Below, piece by piece: positions 6,108-13,337 of a DNA stretch of 21,086 nt (position 1 is the stretch's first letter; every line of letters starts with the position of its first letter). The translations under genes were made by a program, and so were the position numbers. The notes below the pieces were generated by a model, which saw only the letters and a list, made by a program, of their open reading frames with translations, had not been told where the DNA came from and ran no database searches. The DNA comes from a virus, in IMG/VR virus record IMGVR_UViG_3300027759_000505, positions 1 through 21,086 of that record; one strand, written 5' to 3'.

Positions 6108-6662
6108 TTATCCTTTCTCTTGAGTAACTAATTGAATCGGAGGACAGGTATTGACGTCAAGCACCGACGCGATCTTTATTGCGCGTTCTGCTACCACCTT
6201 AGACATCAGCAGAGACTTATACGATCCTGGCTTGAGCGAGTAGAGATAACCCAAGGCAAATGCTCCACCGCTACCGGCTGCAAAGAGTCCACGCTCACTA
6301 GCGTTGAATGATAGATCTGATCCGATAGAAAATAACATCCCATCAAAGGCGATGAGGTAGGCAAAGCTGGCTTCCTTATCGGTTGGATCGTATCCATTAT
6401 CCTTAAAGGCAGTGTAGATACTTGGCAGTATCTTCTTGCCCATCCACTCGACAGGGTCGTAACCCTTATACGTTGGTGGTTTCCAATTAAAGGCGAGGAT
6501 ATCTCCAGGTCGTGAGTCGCCCGTGATACCTATCAGGTAGCTCCCAACGTGAACGATCTTCGGAGTCTGCGTAGATATGATGCGCTGATCGTTATCGGTG
6601 ATCTGACTATCGGAGGCTAGCACTACAAAATCAGGTCCTTGGATACCTATCAGAGTTGTCAT
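6108..6662 (-). CDS. HslV/proteasome-beta-like Ntn hydrolase
   Basis: This 184-residue protein begins MTTLIGIQ. Counting Thr2 as mature Thr1, the catalytic set of T1 peptidases is present: Thr1, D17 in LASDSQ, a lysine at 34 (TPKIV), the GSGG loop (130-133 with Met counted), and D168 near the C terminus. Removal of Met would expose the nucleophilic threonine directly, as in HslV; there is no propeptide. The length is close to HslV and shorter than actinobacterial PrcB. The frame is open further upstream, but the ATG at 6662 is chosen because it gives the exposed threonine and lies 7 nt from an extended -10. It may degrade host or phage proteins, or it may be a non-proteolytic relative. No unfoldase gene is seen nearby. 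Confidence 0.8.
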   Translation of the reverse strand: MTTLIGIQGPDFVVLASDSQITDNDQRIISTQTPKIVHVGSYLIGITGDSRPGDILAFNWKPPTYKGYDPVEWMGKKILPSIYTAFKDNGYDPTDKEASFAYLIAFDGMLFSIGSDLSFNASERGLFAAGSGGAFALGYLYSLKPGSYKSLLMSKVVAERAIKIASVLDVNTCPPIQLVTQEKG

Positions 6663-6669
6663 ATGGCAG

Positions 6670-6698
6670 ATCATACCACTGCGTGTCGCAAGACACAC
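6670..6698 (-). promoter_or_regulatory. extended -10 promoter of the early minus-strand operon
   Basis: Read on the minus strand, TGGTATGAT (6678 to 6670) is a good extended -10 (TGn plus TATGAT), without a recognisable -35 at about 6693-6698. Only 7 nt separate it from the ATG at 6662, so the mRNA should start at or just before the A of ATG. No SD is present. Confidence 0.6.
6683..6696. promoter_or_regulatory. inverted repeat between divergent promoters (operator candidate)
   Basis: GTGTC-GCAA-GACAC is a perfect 5-bp inverted repeat with a 4-base centre. It overlaps the -35 positions of both the minus-strand promoter and the candidate plus-strand promoter. A dimeric regulator bound here could control both. 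The arms are short, so chance is possible. Confidence 0.4.
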
Positions 6699-6720
6699 TC
6701 TTATCGGGCGTGTGTACAAT
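6692..6720 (+). promoter_or_regulatory. candidate promoter of the plus-strand gene
   Basis: TACAAT (6715-6720) is a fair -10; the -35 at the right distance (GACACA, 6692-6697) is poor. It would give a leader of about 60 nt before the ATG at 6786. Some promoter is needed here because this gene faces away from all others. Confidence 0.4.
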
Positions 6721-6746
6721 ATGAGCCGTAGGCGAATAACGGCAGG

Positions 6747-6780
6747 CGGCCCTCATCGGGCCGAGAAGTAGGGAGGCCCG
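6747..6780 (+). promoter_or_regulatory. leader with two alternative hairpins over the RBS
   Basis: CGGCCC (6747-6752) can pair with GGGCCG (6758-6763). Alternatively CGGGCC (6757-6762) can pair with GGCCCG (6775-6780), which would take part of the AGGGAGG SD (6770-6776) into a loop and stem. The two structures share bases and exclude each other, so translation of the plus-strand gene could be switched. Confidence 0.4.
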
Positions 6781-6785
6781 AGACT

Positions 6786-7040
6786 ATGTTGCTCCGTCTA
6801 CTCTCCCTGCAGAAATTCATAGGCAGGAACAAGACCTACAATGGCCTTCCTAAGCCCTTTGGAGCCGATCTCAGGGGTTTAGGACCCGTCCACGCGTGTA
6901 CCTGTGGATGCACTGTCTTCAACATTATGGCAGCCTTTGAGGACTACGACATAGCTTGGTGGCATCTCGACGGAACCTGCGCTAACTGCGGAAACTTGGT
7001 AACAATTCCCTGCCCTGTAGACAATCCAGAAGGACTCTGA
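6786..7040 (+). CDS. zinc-ribbon protein, the only plus-strand gene
   Basis: This 84-residue protein has cysteines C38, C40 and C42 (HACTCGCTVF) and a second set C65-x2-C68 and C76 (GTCANCGNLVTIPCP), spaced like a zinc ribbon, with an aromatic beta-hairpin between them (EDYDIAWWHLDG). I recall similar short proteins in actinophages, of unknown role. The SD AGGGAGG sits 9 nt before the ATG. Its isolated position and opposite strand suggest a separate expression time from both minus-strand operons, perhaps a regulator; that is inference. Confidence 0.75.
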   Translation: MLLRLLSLQKFIGRNKTYNGLPKPFGADLRGLGPVHACTCGCTVFNIMAAFEDYDIAWWHLDGTCANCGNLVTIPCPVDNPEGL

Positions 7041-7078
7041 TATCTTTTAATTGCTTGAATAAACCACAAGCTCCTAGC

Positions 7079-7112
7079 AAAGCCCCTGTAGACGACTACC
7101 TACGGGGGCTTT
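7079..7112 (+). terminator. probable terminator of the plus-strand gene
   Basis: AAAGCCCCTGTAG (7079-7091) pairs with CTACGGGGGCTTT (7100-7112), 13 bp with one G-T wobble and an 8-base loop, 38 bases after the stop at 7040. The T run after it is only three bases, so termination may be weak. It is also a hairpin when read on the minus strand. Confidence 0.5.
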
Positions 7113-7123
7113 GCGCTTGCTAC

Positions 7124-7172
7124 AAATAAAAAAAGAAGCCCCCCACCCAGGATTTCTCCTGAGCAGGGGGCC
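7124..7172 (-). terminator. rho-independent terminator of the structural-lysis operon
   Basis: Read on the minus strand, GCCCCC and GGGGGC close a hairpin whose inner stem (TCAGGA with TCCTGG) carries a GAAA tetraloop; CTTCTTTTTTTATTT follows directly. It begins about 24 bases after the stop codon of the holin gene and so ends the minus-strand late transcript. Confidence 0.85.
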
Positions 7173-7195
7173 ATTGCCTCGCGCTTATGGGCTAA

Positions 7196-7390
7196 TTACT
7201 TAGACCCACGACCAAACTCTGTTGCCTTTGGATCAAGCCACTTGAGGACTGGACCTGCTACAGCAGCGATAGCTGCCATTGATAACTTCTTTGGATCGGT
7301 TTCTCCTGCAAGGTAAAGAGCAATCACTGATGCGATTCCTGCACGGAGGTATGTTGCGAGTACTGCTTGTGTCTTTGCGCTGATTTTCAT
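7196..7390 (-). CDS. holin-like membrane protein
   Basis: This 64-residue protein has two hydrophobic segments (about 9-28, AVLATYLRAGIASVIALYLA, and about 36-52, LSMAAIAAVAGPVLKWL), a short charged turn between them and a hydrophilic end (DPKATEFGRGSK). Two short helices in a protein of this size immediately after an endolysin gene are typical of class II holins, which open the membrane for the lytic enzyme. The ATGA overlap with the endolysin and an AAGGA SD support the start. The evidence is topology and position. Confidence 0.72.
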   Translation of the reverse strand: MKISAKTQAVLATYLRAGIASVIALYLAGETDPKKLSMAAIAAVAGPVLKWLDPKATEFGRGSK

Positions 7391-7839
7391 TTGTTTTCCT
7401 TCTTCTTGGGTAGAGGCTTAACTGCTGCCTTTACTTTGTTGATGGCCTTTGGCTGGGGCAGCCAAGGGAACCAAGGCGAAGTGTCGTTACCGCACTCTTC
7501 CTTGATCGAAATATGTAGGTGGTGATTGTGTTTGTTCGGACCGGTGTAATCACGTTCACCCTTTTCTTCAGACCAGATCTTTCCCTTAAATATCAGGTAC
7601 TTAACTCGTGGATCCTTTTGTAATTCTAAGTAGATCACTGCACAACTAACGCCGTGTCCTGGATCAGTAGTTAGATCTACTGCAAAGCCAGAGTTATGAT
7701 CTGAGTTAGGGTTCTGATGAACGTGTGCTGCGCTAGGCAGCAATCCATCTGATGCCTTGTTGCGCTTAGGCCAGTGTGCAGTTGCTTGACGTAGTACTGC
7801 GATAGCAGCAGGGGTAGCCTTCTTTGCTAATGGGATCAT
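7387..7839 (-). CDS. endolysin, M15-type peptidase
   Basis: This 150-residue protein has the zinc-binding pattern of M15 (VanY/L-Ala-D-Glu peptidase type) enzymes: H48 and D55 in SDHNSGFAVDL, and H109 in NHHLHIS. It should cleave peptide cross-links or stems of host peptidoglycan. There is no signal peptide, so export depends on the holin. The C terminus (131-150, lysine-rich, KVKAAVKPLPKKKENK) may bind the anionic cell wall; no separate wall-binding domain exists. It is the first of a pair with the holin and follows another membrane protein. Confidence 0.83.
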   Translation of the reverse strand: MIPLAKKATPAAIAVLRQATAHWPKRNKASDGLLPSAAHVHQNPNSDHNSGFAVDLTTDPGHGVSCAVIYLELQKDPRVKYLIFKGKIWSEEKGERDYTGPNKHNHHLHISIKEECGNDTSPWFPWLPQPKAINKVKAAVKPLPKKKENK

Positions 7840-8034
7840 CTATCTCTCCGCTATCAGTTTGTATAGATCGTCAATACGATCCTCTAGTCTTTGGACGGAA
7901 TCCTTTATCGAGCTGCCACCATTTGGCTTAAGTTCGTTGAGATAGTGCTTGACCATCCATCGAATAGCGGCTGCAAAGCCACCAAATATAGTCATTACAG
8001 CAACGATCAATGTTGCATAGTCTTGTGCTTGCAT
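7840..8034 (-). CDS. membrane protein, possible second holin
   Basis: This 64-residue protein has one membrane segment (about 6-25, YATLIVAVMTIFGGFAAAIR), then a linker and a coiled-coil-like helix (SVQRLEDRIDDLYKLIAER, 46-64). This shape, one helix followed by a cytoplasmic coil, is common in phage lysis cassettes and resembles class III holins or holin partners. Its ATG overlaps the preceding stop (TAATG), and the endolysin follows at once. Confidence 0.62.
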   Translation of the reverse strand: MQAQDYATLIVAVMTIFGGFAAAIRWMVKHYLNELKPNGGSSIKDSVQRLEDRIDDLYKLIAER

Positions 8035-9941
8035 TAGATTGTCCGTATCGTGATGAGTAGTGTGCCGCCGAAACCAGAGAACCTTTTATCCTCTGGTGTT
8101 TTATTCATAAAGTCCATCTCTTCAATGATGCCAAGGTATGACTCACCGGTTCTAAAGTCTTGAACGCGGATGGTATCGCCAACATTTTCTACAGATTCAA
8201 GCTGAGACAAACGAGCATAGGCAGATCCTTCATAGCCCACTTCGTTGCTGAACTTGTCGCTCTCGTGGTCATAACAGAAGACTGGATATTGGATCAGGCG
8301 CTGACGTGGAACTGCTGGCAGTGACTTCAACTGGTAGCCAGTAAACAGTGGTCCTTTACTGACATCAGTACTTGATCGAAGCAAAGTAAACTTAAATCCT
8401 AGATACTCTTGTGCAGTAGTTGGATAGTTGACGTTGATCTCTGGAACAACTGTTCCTTGTGAGAAGGTACCAATATTGTATTCATTATCTTTTGAATCAA
8501 TAGAATTAAGGTTGATCCCACCATTGGTTGTATCAATACGAGCCTGCAGTAGTTTGTAGATCTTAGTTTCAAGGGTGTTGTAACGGATGTAACCGGTACG
8601 TAGGTAGCCACTTGCTACCACGCTGGTTGTAGATTCAGCATAGATAGTATTACCTGTGGCAAATGCTGCTCGATCTGAGTTACCAAAGAAAGCAACCTGA
8701 GATGCGGTTGTGCCAGCACCAGAGGCAATAAGATCCCAAGCCCAAGGAAAATACAGAGCGTTAGCGATGACAGTTGTAGACAAGTCAGTGCGTACTAGAC
8801 CTGCTTCACCATCTACAAGGGTTGCAAGATAGGCATAACTATCTTTGAAGGCAATAGCAGTACAGGCAGCATCTCTAAAGAGAAGAGGTCCATACTGGAT
8901 ATCTCCAGTTGCATCAGAGACTCCGACTCTAAAGCCAGCACTGGTTGCAAGGACTGCATAAGTACCAAGGTAAACATCAAAGTCGTTGATGCGTTCACCG
9001 TTTGGCATATCAATAATAACGGTTGGTGTTAATAAGTCTGGAAAACCTAGAGCGTTAGCATTTGCAGTATCAAGGCTAATCTTAAAGACAGATGATGAAG
9101 TTCCATTTGGATCATAGCCTGAGATATAAATAGCCTGTGGTCCTTCTGAGATACTTGACCATACCCAAGATGAGTTAGGATGGGTAAACAAATCAGTAGG
9201 TAAAGCACCGCCACCGTGATTAGGATTTAATTCATAGATAGCAGGACCGATAGCAGCAATAAGACGCTGCTTTACATAGCGGATAGTGGCACGAGTAGTA
9301 CCAGTTGCGTTATAGATTTCAGTATCGCTAGTAGTACCAGCAATGTTGCCTCGATGGACGTGTGAACCATTAACAAAGAAGTACTGCTTACCGTTAGTAG
9401 TAACACTGTAGATTGTAGATGCTGTACCGGTCTGTGTGTAAGTACTTGATGTACCACCAGTTGTAATCTTTTTGAGCGCTGTTCCATCGCTGACAATAAT
9501 GCAGTCGTTGGTGCCATCATTAACACCGATCATCTGAGCAGGGGCAGCACCTGAATAGAAGCTGGCTGTATCATTAAGCAGAGTTGCTTGCCCTCTAGTC
9601 CAGATATCTACACCTTTAGATTCTGTGTACTGAAAGCGTAGTGACTCTTCTTGGATAGGCTCAAAGTACTTAATGCCTGCCCCAAGGTGGAATGATGATT
9701 GAGATCTAACCCACCAGCCGGTGAGCGTCTGCTCACCAGGTTCACGTGTTTGGTCAATCTGTTGCTTGCGATACTGCGCTGTAACTCGACGATAAGGTTG
9801 CTCATCGGATGCTGCAAGAAAGAATGGAAGCGCAGCAAAGGCTACATCGTAGGCTGGCCCAGTTGGAGTATAGGTAGTAGATCCTGCAGGGTTGGAAAGT
9901 ACATAGGGCAAGCCCTCGGTGATGTCGTCGCCGTATGGCAC
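8034..9941 (-). CDS. large beta-rich tail protein
   Basis: At 635 residues this is the largest complete gene in the window. Residues 50-95 carry YRRVTAQYRKQQIDQTREPG and SQSSFHLGAGIKYFEP, a motif I associate with minor tail proteins of actinophages. Residues about 100-440 consist of repeated short beta segments with G-T/D turns, suggesting a beta-propeller, followed by a C-terminal beta domain (about 450-635). In a podovirus-like layout it could be the nozzle or tail-tube B equivalent; a receptor-binding role is also possible. It starts with GTG (9941) 5 nt after AAGGAG. The lysis genes follow directly. No enzymatic motif is seen. Confidence 0.7.
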   Translation of the reverse strand: MPYGDDITEGLPYVLSNPAGSTTYTPTGPAYDVAFAALPFFLAASDEQPYRRVTAQYRKQQIDQTREPGEQTLTGWWVRSQSSFHLGAGIKYFEPIQEESLRFQYTESKGVDIWTRGQATLLNDTASFYSGAAPAQMIGVNDGTNDCIIVSDGTALKKITTGGTSSTYTQTGTASTIYSVTTNGKQYFFVNGSHVHRGNIAGTTSDTEIYNATGTTRATIRYVKQRLIAAIGPAIYELNPNHGGGALPTDLFTHPNSSWVWSSISEGPQAIYISGYDPNGTSSSVFKISLDTANANALGFPDLLTPTVIIDMPNGERINDFDVYLGTYAVLATSAGFRVGVSDATGDIQYGPLLFRDAACTAIAFKDSYAYLATLVDGEAGLVRTDLSTTVIANALYFPWAWDLIASGAGTTASQVAFFGNSDRAAFATGNTIYAESTTSVVASGYLRTGYIRYNTLETKIYKLLQARIDTTNGGINLNSIDSKDNEYNIGTFSQGTVVPEINVNYPTTAQEYLGFKFTLLRSSTDVSKGPLFTGYQLKSLPAVPRQRLIQYPVFCYDHESDKFSNEVGYEGSAYARLSQLESVENVGDTIRVQDFRTGESYLGIIEEMDFMNKTPEDKRFSGFGGTLLITIRTI

Positions 9942-9950
9942 TGTGACTCC

Positions 9951-10181
9951 TTAGTTGTTTGTTATTGCTGCAATCTCTTCACCTGATAATCCAAGTGCTG
10001 CTAGTTTTGCTTGTGCTGTGAGCTTGGCATCAGCCTTAGCAGCATCTGCTGCATCACGTTCTGCCTTCTCAATGGCTGCAGCCTGTGCATCTACTGCTCT
10101 CTGCTCGATCTCCTCTGGGGTAAGGTCAATGTATGACTGTGTTCCCTTTGCTACATCTACTACAAGTTTCTTATCAGCCAT
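9951..10181 (-). CDS. small Ala-rich helical protein
   Basis: This 76-residue protein begins with beta-type residues (KKLVVDVAKGTQSYIDL) and continues as a long Ala/Lys/Glu helix (EEIEQRAVDAQAAAIEKAER...) ending in LAALGLSGEEIAAITNN. It may be a tail assembly or scaffold-type protein, judged only from composition and position. A strong SD (GGAGG) precedes the start, which overlaps the upstream stop by 8 bases. Confidence 0.65.
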   Translation of the reverse strand: MADKKLVVDVAKGTQSYIDLTPEEIEQRAVDAQAAAIEKAERDAADAAKADAKLTAQAKLAALGLSGEEIAAITNN

Positions 10182-10482
10182 TTGTTTCCTCCATAATGAT
10201 TACGTGCGTAGCATCTGGACAAGACCAAGTGCAGGTATCTTCATCAAAGACAACCTTGTCTGGGTGACACTCTGGCTTAGGTGCAATGAAAGCATCACGG
10301 GTTGCATCGTATGAGTAACCGATACCTGCGTAGTTCTTTCTGATGTTCCCGTTGTAACTGGTCTTAACCCAGGTACCACCGAGTGAGTTCATAAAGGCTT
10401 CGCCTTCATCTGGCTCGCTGTTATCGCCTACGAGTACACGTAGTACAATGTTGTTCTCATCTATCTCTGCAAAATGCGACAT
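10174..10482 (-). CDS. conserved small tail-region phage protein
   Basis: This 102-residue protein starts MSHFAEIDENNIVLRVLVGD and contains KTSYNGNIRKNYAGIGYSYD (about 40-59), followed by a Trp/Cys-containing end. I recall this pattern from many aquatic phages, next to tail-fibre genes, with no established function. It is probably a virion or fibre-assembly protein. The SD AAGGAG is well placed. Confidence 0.68.
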   Translation of the reverse strand: MSHFAEIDENNIVLRVLVGDNSEPDEGEAFMNSLGGTWVKTSYNGNIRKNYAGIGYSYDATRDAFIAPKPECHPDKVVFDEDTCTWSCPDATHVIIMEETNG

Positions 10483-10502
10483 TCTGTTTTCTCCTTAGTT
10501 TC

Positions 10503-11831
10503 TTATGCTGCTGGGTATCTAATGATAACTACACCTGAACCGCCATTGCCACCTGCTGCTGTTGTACGGTTAATACCACCGCCACCACCACCAAGATTTG
10601 CAGTTGCTGCCGTTGGAGCAGTATTAAATGTTGCTGTTCCTCCACCACCAGTTCCACCAGAACCTTGCGTTCCGTTATAGGTAGAACCTCCACCACCGCC
10701 AGCGTAAGTAACAGATGTGCCAGTGATTGATACAGCAACACCAGCACCGCCATTACCACCGCCACCAGAAGTTGCATTTACTCCGACTGCTGAGGCACCG
10801 CCACCGCCACCGCCTGCGTAAGCCGGATCTCCAAAGCCTGAACCACCAGCACGACCTTGATTGGTTGTACCGCTAGCACCAGCGCCAGGATGCCCACCAC
10901 CGCCAGAACCGCCAGTTGTTGCACCCTGTCCACCGCTATTACCTGCACCACCACCGCCACCTGTAGATGTAATGGTAGAAAATATTGAGTTAGCACCAGA
11001 TGATCCTCGTGCATCGTTACCACCTGCACCACCAGCTCCAACTGTAATTGCGTAAGCAGTATTAGATGTCACCGCTATAGCAGATTCAAGCGAGCCACCA
11101 CCACCTGTAGCAGTTACTGTTGAACGAAGTCCACCAGCACCACCGCCACCTGCGTTGTGTCCACCACCACCGCCGCCACCAGCAACTACCAAGTAGTCAC
11201 AAGTAAGTCCAGTCTGCGGTGTAAAGGTTCCTGATGTTAGGAATGTATGAATCCAGTAAGTGCCATCATAGTCAATGATGTTGCCACCGTCAGCCTTTGG
11301 CGCAATGGCAGGTGTAGTGCCTACTGCTGCTATGCCATAGAGTGAGAAGGTTGAGTATTGCACAAACGAGCCACCAGGTAACTCAAATACAATATCTGTT
11401 ATTGCTCCAGTCCCAGACCAAAGGCTGGCACCTAACATTGTAAGAGCAGAGGTGGCATTATTTTCTGTTACAGAATCAAATGAAAAAGATTTATTATTAG
11501 ACCCTGTATAGTTTGGAATATAAACTTCAAAATTTCCAAAGGTGTTAGCAGTTGTACTTGATCCTGTTGCGTGTCCAGCATAACCTGCTGAATAACCGCC
11601 AGTGTTACTTGCTGTTGCTGATCCAGTACCATATACATATCTTTGTGTATAACCAGTAGTGGATGAATTAAATTTAGCTGTAACATCATTCCAAGCACCA
11701 CCAACAGTGCCTCTTGCGCTTACAACAATCTTGAGATCGGTGTAACCAGATTGTGGGATGTTGGCAAATGTGACTGAAGCGGTTGTGTCGTTGAGTTCGG
11801 TGCGTTCTAAGAGGACATAATTCTCTGGCAT
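10503..11831 (-). CDS. fibre protein: beta-sandwich fused to Gly-rich domain
   Basis: This 442-residue protein has two parts. Residues 1-170 form a beta domain like those of the two genes upstream (YTDLKIVVSARG; YTQRYVYGTGSA; FSLYGI at about 162-167). Residues 180-442 begin DGGNIIDYDGTYWIHTF and then run into a Gly-rich region (about 217-430) ending SGVVIIRYPAA, matching the upstream Gly-rich protein. Such Gly-rich regions form polyglycine-II bundles in some phage adhesins, where loops contact the receptor. It is thus a fusion of two modules that exist separately in the same cassette. The SD GGGAG is 7 nt before ATG. Confidence 0.75.
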   Translation of the reverse strand: MPENYVLLERTELNDTTASVTFANIPQSGYTDLKIVVSARGTVGGAWNDVTAKFNSSTTGYTQRYVYGTGSATASNTGGYSAGYAGHATGSSTTANTFGNFEVYIPNYTGSNNKSFSFDSVTENNATSALTMLGASLWSGTGAITDIVFELPGGSFVQYSTFSLYGIAAVGTTPAIAPKADGGNIIDYDGTYWIHTFLTSGTFTPQTGLTCDYLVVAGGGGGGGHNAGGGGAGGLRSTVTATGGGGSLESAIAVTSNTAYAITVGAGGAGGNDARGSSGANSIFSTITSTGGGGGAGNSGGQGATTGGSGGGGHPGAGASGTTNQGRAGGSGFGDPAYAGGGGGGASAVGVNATSGGGGNGGAGVAVSITGTSVTYAGGGGGSTYNGTQGSGGTGGGGTATFNTAPTAATANLGGGGGGINRTTAAGGNGGSGVVIIRYPAA

Positions 11832-11865
11832 TAGATCTCCCTCGTGTCTTTAATAATTGTCATAA

Positions 11866-12369
11866 TTAAGCCGCCAATATCCCGTAGAGAGTGAATGTGG
11901 AGCCAGTATTAAGATTGCCTGACGCTGCAAATAAAGTAAGAGAAGTGATGGCAGCGGTGCTACTCCATAGTCCTACTGTCGCCCCTAGATAGCCTTTAGA
12001 GTTAGCAGTACGATTTAGAAAAGTTTTGTATGTAGTGGAGTTAGAATAATTTTGTAAGTTTGTAATAACTGGAGTGAATACTCCTGCATTGACAGACTCC
12101 GCTGAGATTGAAGGTACTGCGAATCGGTTAGAGTTTCCAGTACGTCCTGATAAAGCAGATGTACCATTTCCTAAAACATACGTACGAGAATAGATGTTAG
12201 AAGTATCGCCGTTTACCTGCATACAGAAATCTGTATCATTATTGCTAACTGTCTGCACCGAGGCAATTAAAACTAAATCAGTGTAGCTTGCAGAGATTGA
12301 ACTAAAAGTAACTGAAGATGCAGCAGTGGCAAGTGTCTGAGTAGCAAGTTCCGTATATGTATTTGGCAT
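11866..12369 (-). CDS. beta-sandwich virion/fibre protein, paralogue
   Basis: This 167-residue protein is one long beta domain: YTDLVLIASVQT (about 29-40), YSRTYVLGNGTSALSGRTGN (about 59-78) and the terminal FTLYGILAA. These landmarks match the 194-residue protein encoded at 12753..13337 and the first domain of the protein at 10503..11831, so the three are paralogues. It has no catalytic motif and probably decorates the tail or fibre tip. Its start overlaps the stop of the HNH gene by one base (TAATG). Confidence 0.7.
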   Translation of the reverse strand: MPNTYTELATQTLATAASSVTFSSISASYTDLVLIASVQTVSNNDTDFCMQVNGDTSNIYSRTYVLGNGTSALSGRTGNSNRFAVPSISAESVNAGVFTPVITNLQNYSNSTTYKTFLNRTANSKGYLGATVGLWSSTAAITSLTLFAASGNLNTGSTFTLYGILAA

Positions 12370-12749
12370 TATGCGTTAGTCTTCTTTCTAGCGTAGACAG
12401 CTCTAGCACGCACTCGGTTGCACTCAGCACACTCGCGCCAACCATTCTTGCGGATCATAATGTTCTTCTCAATAAAGGGATGGCCCTGTTTGCAATGGCT
12501 ACGATTATCAATAGATCGTTCGCCTCTTAAATAATTTTCAGATTGAGTAACAAGTTCAAGATGTTCTATGTTAATGCAAGCACGATTTCTACATAGGTGA
12601 TCTACAACTAAACCTTCAGGTATTTCACCATTAGCCTTAATCCATTCAACCCTATGTGTTCCTCGTGTTTTACCTTTGTATGCGGTATAGGTGTAACCAG
12701 TAGATTGAATCTTTTTGTCTGGGATGATGCAATCAGTTTTCATTGTCAT
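12369..12749 (-). CDS. free-standing HNH endonuclease
   Basis: This 126-residue protein has an HNH core with H32, then LVVDHLCRNRACINIEHL (D50-H51, N60, H63) and cysteines C53 and C58. A C-terminal zinc-ribbon-like pair follows (C86-x2-GH, then C107-x2-C110) with a basic end. It would cut DNA as a homing endonuclease. It lies between two paralogous beta-sandwich genes, a typical site for such an intruder, and is not part of an intron as far as can be seen. The start has an AGGA-type SD; its TAA overlaps the next ATG. Confidence 0.85.
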   Translation of the reverse strand: MTMKTDCIIPDKKIQSTGYTYTAYKGKTRGTHRVEWIKANGEIPEGLVVDHLCRNRACINIEHLELVTQSENYLRGERSIDNRSHCKQGHPFIEKNIMIRKNGWRECAECNRVRARAVYARKKTNA

Positions 12750-12752
12750 ATC

Positions 12753-13337
12753 CTAACGCACCCCATATAGTGAGAATTGGCTGTACTCTGTAAAGTTTGA
12801 ACCAGTTCCAGAAGTAAAAGTAATTGAGTTGATTGCCGGAGTTGATAGAAGCATACCTGATCCTAATGTTACTCTTGAGTTTGTAGTGCCAGAGTTATCT
12901 TCTAAACCGTTAAAATTTCTAATAACTTTATTTTTACTGATATCTGTGTAATCTAATATATCTATAATTGAAACACCAAAAACTCCAGATGTTTGACTTG
13001 CTGCAGCTAATCTTTCAATATAGATTCCAGTAAATGTTCCATCTGCTCCTGCTACGGCACTTGTTCCATTTCCATAAAGATAATGTTGAGAATAGTAAGA
13101 TGCTGTTGTAGATATACCGTTAAAACGCATTACAGCATAGTCACCGTTGCTTGATGCTCTGCTAGTTCTGACAAGCATACGCAGTTGCAAATGCTTGTAT
13201 GTGTTTGGAATACCTGCAAACTCAATACTTGCAACAGCAGTTGCACCAACAGTTACAGTAGCCAAGGAGTCATAGGCACCGTCAGGTTGCCAGAGTTTGC
13301 CACTTATCTGTGAGGCCATAATTCCTAGAATTGGCAT
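12753..13337 (-). CDS. beta-sandwich virion/fibre protein, paralogue
   Basis: This 194-residue protein begins MPILGIMASQISGKLW, a short leader related to that of the Gly-rich protein before it (MPILGTRAGAS). The beta domain has YKHLQLRMLVRTS (about 47-59), YYSQHYLYGNGTSAVAGADG (about 80-99) and ends FSLYGVR. It is a paralogue of the protein at 11866..12369 and of the first domain of the protein at 10503..11831. It is probably part of a tail fibre or tip. It starts by a TAATG overlap. Confidence 0.7.
   Translation of the reverse strand: MPILGIMASQISGKLWQPDGAYDSLATVTVGATAVASIEFAGIPNTYKHLQLRMLVRTSRASSNGDYAVMRFNGISTTASYYSQHYLYGNGTSAVAGADGTFTGIYIERLAAASQTSGVFGVSIIDILDYTDISKNKVIRNFNGLEDNSGTTNSRVTLGSGMLLSTPAINSITFTSGTGSNFTEYSQFSLYGVR

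Noticed and set aside
6663-6719. A longer protease-like protein starting upstream of 6662
   Set aside because: The extra 19 residues have no SD, run through the extended -10, and would bury the catalytic threonine.
10529-11055. Extra genes inside the Gly-rich coding regions (also 13497..13989)
   Set aside because: They are frame shadows of Gly codon runs, with Val/Leu/Gln- or Pro-rich translations and no SD.
11847-11871. AT-rich palindrome (TAATT-N5-AATTA) between two fibre genes as a terminator
   Set aside because: The stem is only five A-T pairs with no GC closing and no T run, so it would be too weak.
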